Part shown: piece after piece, positions 7,641 through 14,704 of the stretch
Numbering within the stretch: position 1 is the first letter of the stretch
How the letters are laid out: every line of letters starts with the position of its first letter
From: Rubritalea marina DSM 17716
GTDB taxonomy: Bacteria; Verrucomicrobiota; Verrucomicrobiia; Verrucomicrobiales; Akkermansiaceae
Direction of reading: 5' to 3'
NCBI RefSeq assembly: GCF_000378105.1
Contig: NZ_KB899249.1
Span: 1 to 64,000, forward strand
DNA: 64,000 bases
Notes under the pieces: generated by a model
Databases searched by the model: none
Told to the model about the DNA's origin: nothing
Seen by the model: the letters and a program-made list of their open reading frames with translations, nothing else
Position numbers and translations under genes: made by a program

Positions 7641-8180
7641 ATGAAATTTAAGTTTGTTAACCCTTTGATCGCGGTAGCTGCAGTGTCAGCTATCATTCCG
7701 CTGAGTTCCTGTAGTGATTTTGCAAACAATGGAGCATCAGCTTTGAACGGGGAGGGAGAAGGAGTGGAGGTTTTGTACGCCTTACCGGTTGGTAAGAGTT
7801 ACAGTGAGATCGGTATTGTGACTGTGGAGCAAGGTCAGCAAAAGTTTAGCACGCGAGCATTGATCGAGTCACTACGTGATCAAGCTGAAGAAATGGGGGC
7901 GGATGCAATCATCATGCACTCAGCGGAACACAACCGCTGGGGAGTCGAGAACACACGCCATGCTGGACTCAAAGACGGTGTGGCTGAGGCCTTGGCAATT
8001 CAGTATCTTGATGAGGAAGCTCAAGCTTTGATCGAAGCAGCTGAGAATGGCGAATTCCTTGAGGATGATGTCTTAGTCACAGATGCACCCGAAGATGCTG
8101 AAGTGGACACGGGTGAAGAGGCTAGCACTGAAGAAACCATCGCAGAAAATAGCTCTGAAAAGGTGGCTCCATCAGAGTGA
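7641..8180 (+). CDS. Lipoprotein with acidic tail
   Basis: A 179-residue predicted lipoprotein. The signal peptide has a lipobox LSSC (Cys24). Residues about 38-110 form a compact domain (VLYALPVGKSYSEIG, then ESLRDQAEEMGADAIIMHSA). It resembles small alpha/beta domains in which a strand, a helix and an 'A-D-A-I-I' strand alternate, as in YbjQ-like proteins, but I cannot assign a family. The last 50 residues are strongly acidic (Glu, Asp, Thr, Ser) and probably disordered. A strong terminator follows 20 bp downstream, so it is probably transcribed alone. Confidence 0.6.
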   Translation: MKFKFVNPLIAVAAVSAIIPLSSCSDFANNGASALNGEGEGVEVLYALPVGKSYSEIGIVTVEQGQQKFSTRALIESLRDQAEEMGADAIIMHSAEHNRWGVENTRHAGLKDGVAEALAIQYLDEEAQALIEAAENGEFLEDDVLVTDAPEDAEVDTGEEASTEETIAENSSEKVAPSE

Positions 8181-8200
8181 GTGGCGACTAGATATCATGG

Positions 8201-8227
8201 TGCCATGATGAGCTCATGGCATTTTTT
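8201..8227 (+). terminator. Intrinsic terminator between convergent genes
   Basis: A perfect 8-bp stem TGCCATGA/TCATGGCA with a 5-nt loop, followed by six T. It ends the lipoprotein gene 7641-8180 and lies 43 bp beyond the end of the convergent miaB gene. Confidence 0.85.
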
Positions 8228-8269
8228 GATCACTGGCTAGCTAGATAGCCATGCGCATTCATCGTTCAA

Positions 8270-9658
8270 TTAGTCTTCAATGGACTCAATGATCGGCGTG
8301 CCGTAGAGGGTGAAGCCGGTGCATTCGTCGATGCGCACCTTCATGATCTTGCCAACGAGGCGATCAGGATTCCCTTCCATGATTACAATCTTGTTCTGCG
8401 GTGTGCGCGAGGTCAGCGTGTTCGGGTTGTTCTTTGATGGGCCGGTACAGAGGACTTCTTGGACAGAGCCAACGAGCGCGTTGTTCTTGCGCTGGGCAAT
8501 CTCGTTGACCACTGCGAGGAGTCGCTGGTTGCGGTCTTCCTTGGTCTTTTCGCTGTGTTGCTCCAACATGTCCGCTGCTGGCGTGTTGCGACGCTGTGAG
8601 TAGCGGAAGACGAAGCAATTGTCGAACTCGAGCTCCTTCACGGTGTTGAGGGTGTCCATGAAGTCTTCCTCAGTCTCCCCAGGAAAGCCGACGATGATGT
8701 CGGTGGTGATTGCCATGTCTGGGCGAGCCGCCTTCATCTTCTTGATGATCTCGACAAACTTCTCGTTCTTGTACGGGCGGCGCATTGCCTTGAGGATGCG
8801 GTCACTACCGCTCTGCATCGGGAAGTGGATGTGTGAGCAAAGCTTGGGAAGGTAGGTGAAGGCTTCCACGAGGTCGTCACGGTAACCGATCGGGTGCGGC
8901 GAAGTGAAGCGGATGCGCTCGAGCCCATCAATCGCATGCACTGCTTCAAGCAACTGCACGAATGGGGACTTGCCGTCGACCTTTGGAAATTCGGTGCGAC
9001 CGTAGAGGTTCACAATTTGACCGAGCAGGGTGACTTCCTTCACGCCGCGAGCGACGAGGTCCTTGCACTCCTCCACGATGTCGGCAATCGGGCGACCACG
9101 CTCGCGACCGCGGGTGTCGGGCACGATGCAGTAGGAACACTTCATGTTGCAGCCCTGCATGATCGATACGAAGGTGGCTGGCTCGATGCTCTCCACCGTG
9201 TGGTCCTTGATGGTATTCTGTGAGTCCTTCTCCTCGTCGATGTCGCAGATGTGGTCACCTTTGTAGGTGAGTTTGAGGTCGTCCATACGACGCTCCATGC
9301 GAGTCTGGAGGATGCTATCGACGTATTCAAAAACTTTGTGGTACTTCTGAGTGCCGACCACCACATCGAGGTGGGGGATATTATCAAAGAGTTCATTGCC
9401 GCGGGATTGGGCCATGCAGCCCATGAAGCCGTAGACGACGTGTGGGCGCTTCTGGCGGTGGCGCACCATGCTTCCCATCTTGCCGAGCGCCTTTTGCTCT
9501 GCCTGATCGCGCACGGAACAGGTATTCACAAGAATCGCATCTGCCTCGAATTCGTCCTTGGTTACGGTATAACCACCTTCAGTAAACATCTGAGCAACCT
9601 GCTCAGAATCACGTTCGTTCATCTGTCATCCGTAGGTCTTGATAAATACATTAGGCAT
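8270..9658 (-). CDS. miaB: tRNA-2-methylthio-N6-dimethylallyladenosine synthase MiaB, predicted selenoprotein (Sec11 encoded by TGA)
   Basis: MiaB is a radical-SAM methylthiotransferase that adds a methylthio group to i6A37 of tRNAs reading UNN codons. The frame is open from an internal ATG at 9622 (MNERDSEQ), but the family's conserved N terminus continues upstream in the same frame. From ATG 9658 it reads MPNVFIKTYG, TGA, QMNERDSEQ. The TGA (9626-9628) replaces the first of three Cys that bind the auxiliary 4Fe-4S cluster; the other two are Cys47 (NTCS) and Cys81 (GCMAQ). The radical-SAM motif is GCNMKCSYC (Cys170, 174, 177), and a TRAM-like C terminus is present. Full length is 462 residues, normal for MiaB. 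ATG 9658 has a strong Shine-Dalgarno sequence, and a SECIS-like hairpin follows the TGA. Sec insertion is inferred; a nonsense mutation or sequencing error is the alternative. Confidence 0.85.
9589..9607 (-). promoter_or_regulatory. Candidate bacterial SECIS element inside miaB
   Basis: On the minus strand an 8-bp perfect stem TCTGAGCA/TGCTCAGA closes a 3-nt GGT loop. The loop's first G is the 27th nucleotide after the in-frame TGA at 9626-9628 (26 nt between). The general bacterial SECIS pattern is a 4-16-bp stem, a 3-14-nt loop with G in its first two positions, and about 16-37 nt from the UGA; all three are met. The apical sequence GCAGGTTGC also resembles the apex of the E. coli fdhF SECIS. 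The hairpin is in coding sequence (codons for DSEQVAQM). Confidence 0.75.
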
Positions 9659-9667
9659 GATCTTTGT

Positions 9668-9673
9668 CTCCTT
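9668..9673 (-). promoter_or_regulatory. Ribosome binding site deciding the miaB start
   Basis: AAGGAG on the minus strand, 9 nt upstream of the ATG at 9658. It places initiation before the in-frame TGA. The internal ATG at 9622 has no comparable site. Most other start codons that I checked in the window lack a clear Shine-Dalgarno sequence, so this one is notable. Confidence 0.8.
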
Positions 9674-9738
9674 TTGGTGTGAGTGCTTGCTGTGGGCGCG
9701 TACGGTAGCATCGATTCGCAATCCGCGCTAGCTGAGGG

Positions 9739-9766
9739 GGTATAACGCCAATTTCTTAGATTGCAA
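9739..9766 (-). promoter_or_regulatory. Possible miaB promoter
   Basis: On the minus strand TTGCAA (9761-9766) and TATACC (9739-9744) are separated by 16 bp. Each matches the sigma-70 consensus at four of six positions. It lies about 80 bp upstream of the miaB ATG, between miaB and the divergent tRNA gene. Confidence 0.3.
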
Positions 9767-9846
9767 GTGGATTGAAACTTGTCAGTCCCGAATTCGCTTC
9801 CTAGCATTTCGTGGTCCTGTTCAGCTGCAGGCAATCAAGTGGACGC

Positions 9847-9921
9847 GCCCTGGTAGTTCAATGGATAGAACAAGGCTCTCCTAAAGCTTAGATTCGGGTT
9901 CGACTCCCGACCAGGGTACCA
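9847..9921 (+). tRNA. tRNA-Arg (anticodon CCU), CCA encoded
   Basis: The 75 nt fold into a full cloverleaf: acceptor GCCCTGG with CCAGGGT (G-U at the first pair), D arm GTTC/GAAC, anticodon arm AGGCT/AGCTT with loop CTCCTAA (anticodon CCT at 9880-9882), T arm TCGGG/CCCGA with loop TTCGACT, discriminator A and encoded CCA. It reads AGG codons. Its 3' half is repeated in the tandem array that follows, and tRNA 3' ends are common integration sites. Confidence 0.93.
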
Positions 9922-10428
9922 GCTGAAATGCCTTCGATGGGTTCTATCCATTGAACTATAGCGAACAAGGCTTTGGCTCCTGCGTCGCCCATGCGGGAAG
10001 CTTCGCTTTTCGCTCAGAGGGATGAAGCCGCCCGGCGGCACAGCATTCCTAAAGCTTAGATGGCGGTTCGACTCCCGACCAGGGTACCAGCTGAAATGCC
10101 TTCGACGGGTTCTATCCATTGAACTATAGCGAACAAGGCTTTGGCTCCTGCGTCGCCCATGCGGGAAGCTTCGCTTTTCGCTCAGAGGGATGAAGCCGCC
10201 CGGCGGCACAGCATTCCTAAAGCTTAGATTCGGGTTCGACTCCGCCCCAGGGTACCAGCTGAAATGCCTTCGATGGGTTCTATCCATTGAACTATAGAGA
10301 ACAAGGCTTTGGCTCCTGCGTCGCCCATGCGGGAAGCTTCGCTTTTCGCTCAGAGGGGTGAAGCCGCCCGGCGGCACAGCATTCCTAAAGCTTAGATTCG
10401 GGGTCGACTCCCGACCAGGGTACCAGCT
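9879..10428 (+). repeat. 168-bp tandem array built on tRNA-Arg 3' halves
   Basis: The array has a period of 168 bp: unit starts at 9879, 10047, 10215, and a partial fourth at 10383 that ends near 10428. Each unit begins with the tRNA 3' half, from the anticodon loop (TCCTAAAGCTTAGA) to the encoded CCA. The CCA-terminal A falls at 9921, 10089, 10257 and 10425. Then come a spacer, an inverted copy of the tRNA D arm (9941-9958, 10109-10126, 10277-10294), a direct GAACAAGGCT piece, and about 75 bp with hairpins such as GCCGCC-C-GGCGGC. Units differ at a few positions. Only the first unit is attached to a complete tRNA. Because 168 is divisible by three, a 180-codon antisense frame stays open; I regard it as spurious. 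Confidence 0.9.
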
Positions 10429-10608
10429 CAGTCGAGGGGCAATTGCGGGCGTTGTTGCAATTATCCTAAAAATATACTAGCAAGGTAAGAGGATTAAGAT
10501 CAAACTAGCCTCATGAGCGAGTGCGTAAGTTCTTGCTCGTTGTTTGCAGGGTTCACAGTGGTGAAAGTTACTGAAATCCTTAAGAATATACATTTATCTG
10601 CTAGACCT

Positions 10609-11661
10609 ATGAAGAAATTACTAAGCTTTTGTCTCGTCGCCTTGATGCCAGTATCATTGGTGTGTTCTGCCGAAGAACGCTCTAACAATAAGAAGATCCT
10701 TTTTATTGCCGGGCCACAATCTCACCAAGTGGGTGAACACGAACACCGAGCTGGTTGTTTACTGCTGATCAAGGCACTGAAGGAAAGTGGGCTGGATGTG
10801 GATACTGAGCTCTATGCGATGCAGAAGGGGGATCAGCACCTTTGGCCACAGGATGAGAATCTCTTTGAAGAAGTGGATACCGCAATTGTGTATGCGGATG
10901 CGGCTGGTAGAATGGATCAAAAGACCTTGGATCGTGTCCAGCAAGCTGTGGACCGCGGCATGGGGCTGATGTTCATCCACTATGGGGTGCACCCAAGTGT
11001 CGAAGTAGGAGAGAAGTACTTCATGCAATGGATCGGTGGCTACTTTAACAACGATGTTTCAGTGAACCCGCATTGGTTTGCCACATTGACACCCAACTCT
11101 GAGCATCCAGTGAAGAATGGTATCGATAAAGTGGAAGCGAATGATGAGTGGTACTACAACATGCTTTTCAATGCGGAGCATCAGGTGCTCGCATCCGCGC
11201 TCGTGGTTCCTGAGAGAATTACCAAGTACAACAACATATGGCACCAGCCAGGTGATGATCAATTTGGTAAGCAAGTCGCCATCATGTGGGCCAACAAACC
11301 AAAAGACGAAAACGCGAGCCGAGGCGTGGGCTTCACTGGTGGCCATTACCACAGCAACTGGGCCGTGGACAATTTCCGCAAGCTAGTGCTTAACGCAATC
11401 GTCTGGACGGCTAAGATTGACGTGCCAGAGAATGGTGTGGAGTCCAAGCCACTCACCGTGGAGGACATGAACAGAAATATTGATGGTTTTGCTCCTGATG
11501 CAGTCATCGATCAGATCGCAATGCCTAGTCTCACGCTCGACACCATCAAGGTGGACGCCCGCCCTGAAGACCCAGCGAACTACATGGCAAACAAGCGTAA
11601 GGCTCGTGAAGCTGCTCAGCGCAAGAAAGAAGCTGAGCGCAAGGCTAAGGAGCAGCAATAA
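10609..11661 (+). CDS. Secreted ThuA-domain protein
   Basis: A 350-residue protein with a Sec signal peptide (MKKLLSFCLVALMPVSLVCSAEE, cleavage near residue 20) and a ThuA-like (trehalose-utilisation) class I glutamine-amidotransferase-like fold. Typical features are the N-terminal strand KILFIAGPQSHQVGEHEHRAG, GMGLMFIHYGVH in the middle and the late GGHYHSNW. Such proteins are abundant in Verrucomicrobiota and Planctomycetota, often near sugar-degradation genes. Their biochemical role is not settled. The tail from about residue 310 is Lys/Ala/Glu-rich and charged. The start is the ATG of the signal peptide; 32 in-frame codons upstream are not protein-like. Confidence 0.85.
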   Translation: MKKLLSFCLVALMPVSLVCSAEERSNNKKILFIAGPQSHQVGEHEHRAGCLLLIKALKESGLDVDTELYAMQKGDQHLWPQDENLFEEVDTAIVYADAAGRMDQKTLDRVQQAVDRGMGLMFIHYGVHPSVEVGEKYFMQWIGGYFNNDVSVNPHWFATLTPNSEHPVKNGIDKVEANDEWYYNMLFNAEHQVLASALVVPERITKYNNIWHQPGDDQFGKQVAIMWANKPKDENASRGVGFTGGHYHSNWAVDNFRKLVLNAIVWTAKIDVPENGVESKPLTVEDMNRNIDGFAPDAVIDQIAMPSLTLDTIKVDARPEDPANYMANKRKAREAAQRKKEAERKAKEQQ

Positions 11662-11688
11662 GCGCCCTCGCTCTTGATGGAGCATTAC

Positions 11689-11724
11689 AGCGGGTTCTTG
11701 GGGCATTTCCAAGAACCCGCTTTG
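11689..11724. terminator. Terminator between ThuA gene and lpxA (convergent)
   Basis: A perfect 13-bp stem AGCGGGTTCTTGG/CCAAGAACCCGCT with a 7-nt loop, followed by only three T on the plus strand. It lies between convergent genes, 28 bp after the ThuA stop codon. Confidence 0.75.
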
Positions 11725-11778
11725 CATGGAAGAATAGCAGCACAGCGCGATGTTCTAGAAATCGTCTCCCTTCAAGCG

Positions 11779-12546
11779 CTACATCATCACACCTTTTTTG
11801 GAGGGGTGGCTGACGGAGTCTATCAGCGACTGTGCAGCTGGTGACCACGTTTGTTTTTGGCATTCGATCAAGGCTTCTGCCATGTTGTGTTCACTTTTGA
11901 AGAGAAGTTTGAAGAGAGCCTTGATCTCAGAGCGGGTCTTCGGGTCGAAGCCTGCGCGGCGAAGCGCGATGGCATTGAGTCCGCCCAACTGGTTTTGGCC
12001 ATGCACCATGGCATAGGGAGGGATGTCCTTGGAGATCGCTGCGTTGCCCTGCGACATCGCGTAATCTCCAATTTTGATAAATTGGTGGAAGCCGGCACCA
12101 CCGCCGAGGAAGGCGTGGTTGCCCATGTGGATGTGCCCGGCAATCAAGACGGCATTGGCAAGGATGTTGTGATCGCCCATCTGTACGTCGTGAGCGAGGT
12201 GGCTGTTGATCATGAGCATGTTGTGGTTGCCCATCACGGTGGCGCCACCCGCGCTGGTGCTGCGGTTGATGGTGACGTGCTCGCGCAAGGTGTTGTGGTC
12301 GCCGATCCTTACAAAGGATTCTGTGGTGGGGTCAAAGGAAAGGTCTTGTGGGTCGCCACCAATGTGGGAACCATACCCGACGAAGTTATCAGAACCTAGG
12401 GTGCTTTGGTTGGTGATCCACACGTGAGGGTCGATCTTGCAGTTGTCGCCAATGGTGACATTGGCATCGATGATAGAAAAGGCTCCGATACTGACGTTTT
12501 CGCCGATGTTGGCGCTGGGATCAATGATTGCTGATGGGTGGATCAT
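11779..12546 (-). CDS. lpxA: Acyl-ACP:UDP-N-acetylglucosamine O-acyltransferase
   Basis: LpxA performs the first step of lipid A synthesis, 3-O-acylation of UDP-GlcNAc, and implies an LPS-bearing outer membrane. The 255-residue protein is mostly left-handed beta-helix hexapeptide repeats (IGENVSIGAFSII...), with the catalytic His at about 119 in SHLAHD. The C-terminal helical domain starts near residue 190 (GLNAIALRRAGF), as in true LpxA. The genes fabZ, lpxD and lpxB that often accompany it are not adjacent here; radC lies upstream. Confidence 0.93.
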   Translation of the reverse strand: MIHPSAIIDPSANIGENVSIGAFSIIDANVTIGDNCKIDPHVWITNQSTLGSDNFVGYGSHIGGDPQDLSFDPTTESFVRIGDHNTLREHVTINRSTSAGGATVMGNHNMLMINSHLAHDVQMGDHNILANAVLIAGHIHMGNHAFLGGGAGFHQFIKIGDYAMSQGNAAISKDIPPYAMVHGQNQLGGLNAIALRRAGFDPKTRSEIKALFKLLFKSEHNMAEALIECQKQTWSPAAQSLIDSVSHPSKKGVMM

Positions 12547-12597
12547 GATGGGTGAGCTTAGATTGCTGGGCTTGGGATTTACTAGTTATTGTTACCG

Positions 12598-13293
12598 TTA
12601 AAATTTTCCGTATTCACGGAATGAGTAATAAGGGCCTCGTTGTGGGTGGTGCGCTCCGATGATGAGATGGTCAATGAAGCGTACTTGAAGCAGCTGAGCT
12701 GCCTCATGGATCCGGTGCGTCATGTCCTCATCGGCCCGGCTTGGGCTTGGATCACCGCTGGGGTGGTTGTGCACCAAAATGAAGCCCCACGCTTGGTGGA
12801 GAAGGACGTGGTGGAGGATGTCGCGTGGGTGGCACACCGTTTCATTCACCGAGCCGCTAGAGAGCTCAATGGTGCGGCTGTGTTTGAGCCTTGAGTCTAC
12901 CAAGAGGAGGTAGAGCTTTTCGATGTTCTGGTGCAGCACGAGCGGCTGCATGTGTTGGAAAATTTCTTCAGGTGTTGAGAGTGAAGCTTGGGAAATAGAT
13001 TCTTTGGCTGCGCGCAAGCCGAGTTCGAAGGCTGCGGCAATTTGCGCTGCCTTGGCGGGGCCTACGCCGTGTTGGCGGGCTAATTCTTTGACATCGGCAC
13101 GCCCGAGCGACTGTAAGGAACCCTGAGCTTGAAGTAGCTCAGAAGCCACCTCGATGGCGTTCTTGCCTGGAGTGCCGACACGTAAGAATATGGCGAGTAG
13201 CTCGGCATTGCTGAGCGAGCTCGGGCCCCACTTGGCGAGTTTTTCTCTGGGCCTCTCGTCTTCAGGCAGGTCATTGATGATATTCCCTGCCAT
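12598..13293 (-). CDS. radC: RadC-family JAB-domain protein
   Basis: A 231-residue RadC (UPF0758). The N-terminal half has a helix-hairpin-helix region (about 60-95, including GVGPAKAAQIAAAFELG). The C-terminal half is a JAB/MPN metalloprotease-like domain with the zinc motif VHNHPSGDPSPSRAD (His175, His177, Asp188). The name comes from a radiation-sensitive mutant that was later traced to another gene, so its role in repair is doubtful. It begins 5 bp after the ispF stop codon, suggesting cotranscription. Confidence 0.95.
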   Translation of the reverse strand: MAGNIINDLPEDERPREKLAKWGPSSLSNAELLAIFLRVGTPGKNAIEVASELLQAQGSLQSLGRADVKELARQHGVGPAKAAQIAAAFELGLRAAKESISQASLSTPEEIFQHMQPLVLHQNIEKLYLLLVDSRLKHSRTIELSSGSVNETVCHPRDILHHVLLHQAWGFILVHNHPSGDPSPSRADEDMTHRIHEAAQLLQVRFIDHLIIGAHHPQRGPYYSFREYGKF

Positions 13294-13298
13294 GTGGC

Positions 13299-13787
13299 TT
13301 AGTTGGCTTGGTTGATGATGAGGCAGCAGGTTGCCATGGCGGCGATACCTTCCTTGCGGCCAACGAAGCCCATGGTCTCGTTGGTTGTGGCTTTGATGCC
13401 GATGTCAGCGGCCTCAAGCCCAAGGGCGTTGGCGATGTTCGCCTTCATCGCCTCGACATGGGGAAGTATCTTGGGTGCTTCGGCGACGAGTGCTGAGTCT
13501 ACGTTTTGTAGGTCAGCGCCTTTTTCATCGGCGAGTTGACGGCAGCGGCGTAGGATGTCGAGTGAGCAAATCCCCTCGATGCTCTCGTCATTTGGTGGGA
13601 AGTAGTAGCCGATATCTGGTAGTCCCAGCGCACCGAGTACGGCATCGGCAATGGCATGACAGAGAACATCGGCGTCGGAGTGCCCGAGGAGCCCCACAGA
13701 ATGGGGGATATCAACACCTCCAAGGATGCATTTGCGACCTTCGGCGAATTGGTGGACATCGTAGCCGATGCCAGTACGGATCTTCAT
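13299..13787 (-). CDS. ispF: 2-C-methyl-D-erythritol 2,4-cyclodiphosphate synthase
   Basis: IspF cyclises CDP-ME-2-phosphate in the non-mevalonate isoprenoid pathway. At 162 residues it has normal length. Metal ligands are visible as Asp10 and His12 (GYDVHQF) and His44 (ADVLCHA), matching Asp8/His10/His42 of E. coli. With ispG at 57 kb and the prenyl synthase at 50 kb, it shows that isoprenoids are made by the MEP route. radC follows after 5 bp. Confidence 0.96.
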   Translation of the reverse strand: MKIRTGIGYDVHQFAEGRKCILGGVDIPHSVGLLGHSDADVLCHAIADAVLGALGLPDIGYYFPPNDESIEGICSLDILRRCRQLADEKGADLQNVDSALVAEAPKILPHVEAMKANIANALGLEAADIGIKATTNETMGFVGRKEGIAAMATCCLIINQAN

Positions 13788-13834
13788 AGAGATTGAATGA
13801 GTGAAATGGTGCTAGGTTGGGTAGGAGCGATGTA

Positions 13835-14515
13835 TTACAGCGATACGGTCTCGCCGATTGCTGGCAGCAGGAGCTGCTTGCCAGCCTTTGTAAAGTGGTC
13901 GCGAGCTTCTGATTGATCAATTTCAATGTATGGGAAGGTATCGAAGTGGGTACCAAGGACTTTGGTAACACCTGACCATTCGGCACAGATGGCAGCATCT
14001 TCATAGCCCATGGTGAAATTATCGCCGATACAGAGCGCAGCCCAGTCGAGCTGGTGGAACTCGCCGAGCAACTTCATGTCGTAGGTGAGTGCGGTGTCGC
14101 CAGAAATGTAGAAATTGCCTTCTTCGCTTTCCACGACGAAGCCGCCAGGGTTGCCGCCGTAGGAGCCATCTGGGAGAACCGAGGAATGGACTGCATTGAC
14201 AAATTTCACTTTGCCAAAGGGTAATTGCACACTGCCACCGTGGTTGAGCGGGTGGCCATTTTCGACACCTTTCTCGCCAAACCAGCAGACAATTTCATAA
14301 TTTGAGATGAGTGTTGCCCCGGTGCGCTTGAGGATCGCTTCGGCATCAGCCACGTGGTCTTCATGACCGTGGGTGATGAGGACATAGTCAGCTTGAATCG
14401 TCTCAAGATCGAGAGCTGAGGCCTGTGGGTTTGGTGAAATAAAGGGGTCAAAAAGGATCGAAGTGCCTGCTACTTCAACTAAAAAACAAGAGTGTCCATA
14501 AAAGGTGACGTTCAT
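13835..14515 (-). CDS. UPF0173 metal-dependent hydrolase
   Basis: A 226-residue metallo-beta-lactamase-fold protein of the UPF0173 type. The start MNVTFYGHSCFLVE and the metal motif HGHEDH (His49, His51, Asp53, His54) are typical, as is the later YISGDTALTYDM. Substrate unknown. It lies 48 bp upstream of ispF on the same strand. Confidence 0.92.
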   Translation of the reverse strand: MNVTFYGHSCFLVEVAGTSILFDPFISPNPQASALDLETIQADYVLITHGHEDHVADAEAILKRTGATLISNYEIVCWFGEKGVENGHPLNHGGSVQLPFGKVKFVNAVHSSVLPDGSYGGNPGGFVVESEEGNFYISGDTALTYDMKLLGEFHQLDWAALCIGDNFTMGYEDAAICAEWSGVTKVLGTHFDTFPYIEIDQSEARDHFTKAGKQLLLPAIGETVSL

Positions 14516-14614
14516 ACGCAGACTATGACTTGCTAGAGCATTTTTTGAAGGAAAATTTTGGGTGAAGTATCGCTATCATGTTTCTGACTTGAGGTGCCAT
14601 CGCGTGGGTAACAA

Positions 14615-14640
14615 AAAAGCTGCTCGAGTGAGCAGCTTTT
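14615..14640 (-). terminator. Terminator downstream of the Mip-like isomerase gene
   Basis: An 11-bp perfect stem AAAAGCTGCTC/GAGCAGCTTTT with a 4-nt loop. Read on the minus strand it ends in a run of six T, so it fits as terminator for the gene ending at 14705. The A-rich side also makes it usable in the other direction. Confidence 0.85.
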
Positions 14641-14704
14641 GTAAGGTATTTAGTGACTCGATAATCCGAGTGTTGCCGCTGATGGGCATCCTTATGCTAG
14701 AGGT

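Noticed and set aside
8270-9622. miaB starting at the internal ATG (MNERDSEQ), giving a 450-residue protein without the first Cys
   Set aside because: The conserved MiaB N terminus continues upstream in the same frame through TGA to an ATG with a strong ribosome binding site. The internal ATG has none.
9835-10377. 180-codon minus-strand frame made of three similar 56-residue repeats
   Set aside because: It is antisense to the tRNA gene and the tandem array and stays open only because the period, 168 bp, is a multiple of three.
11851-12399. 182-codon plus-strand frame inside lpxA
   Set aside because: Shadow of the hexapeptide-repeat coding sequence on the other strand.
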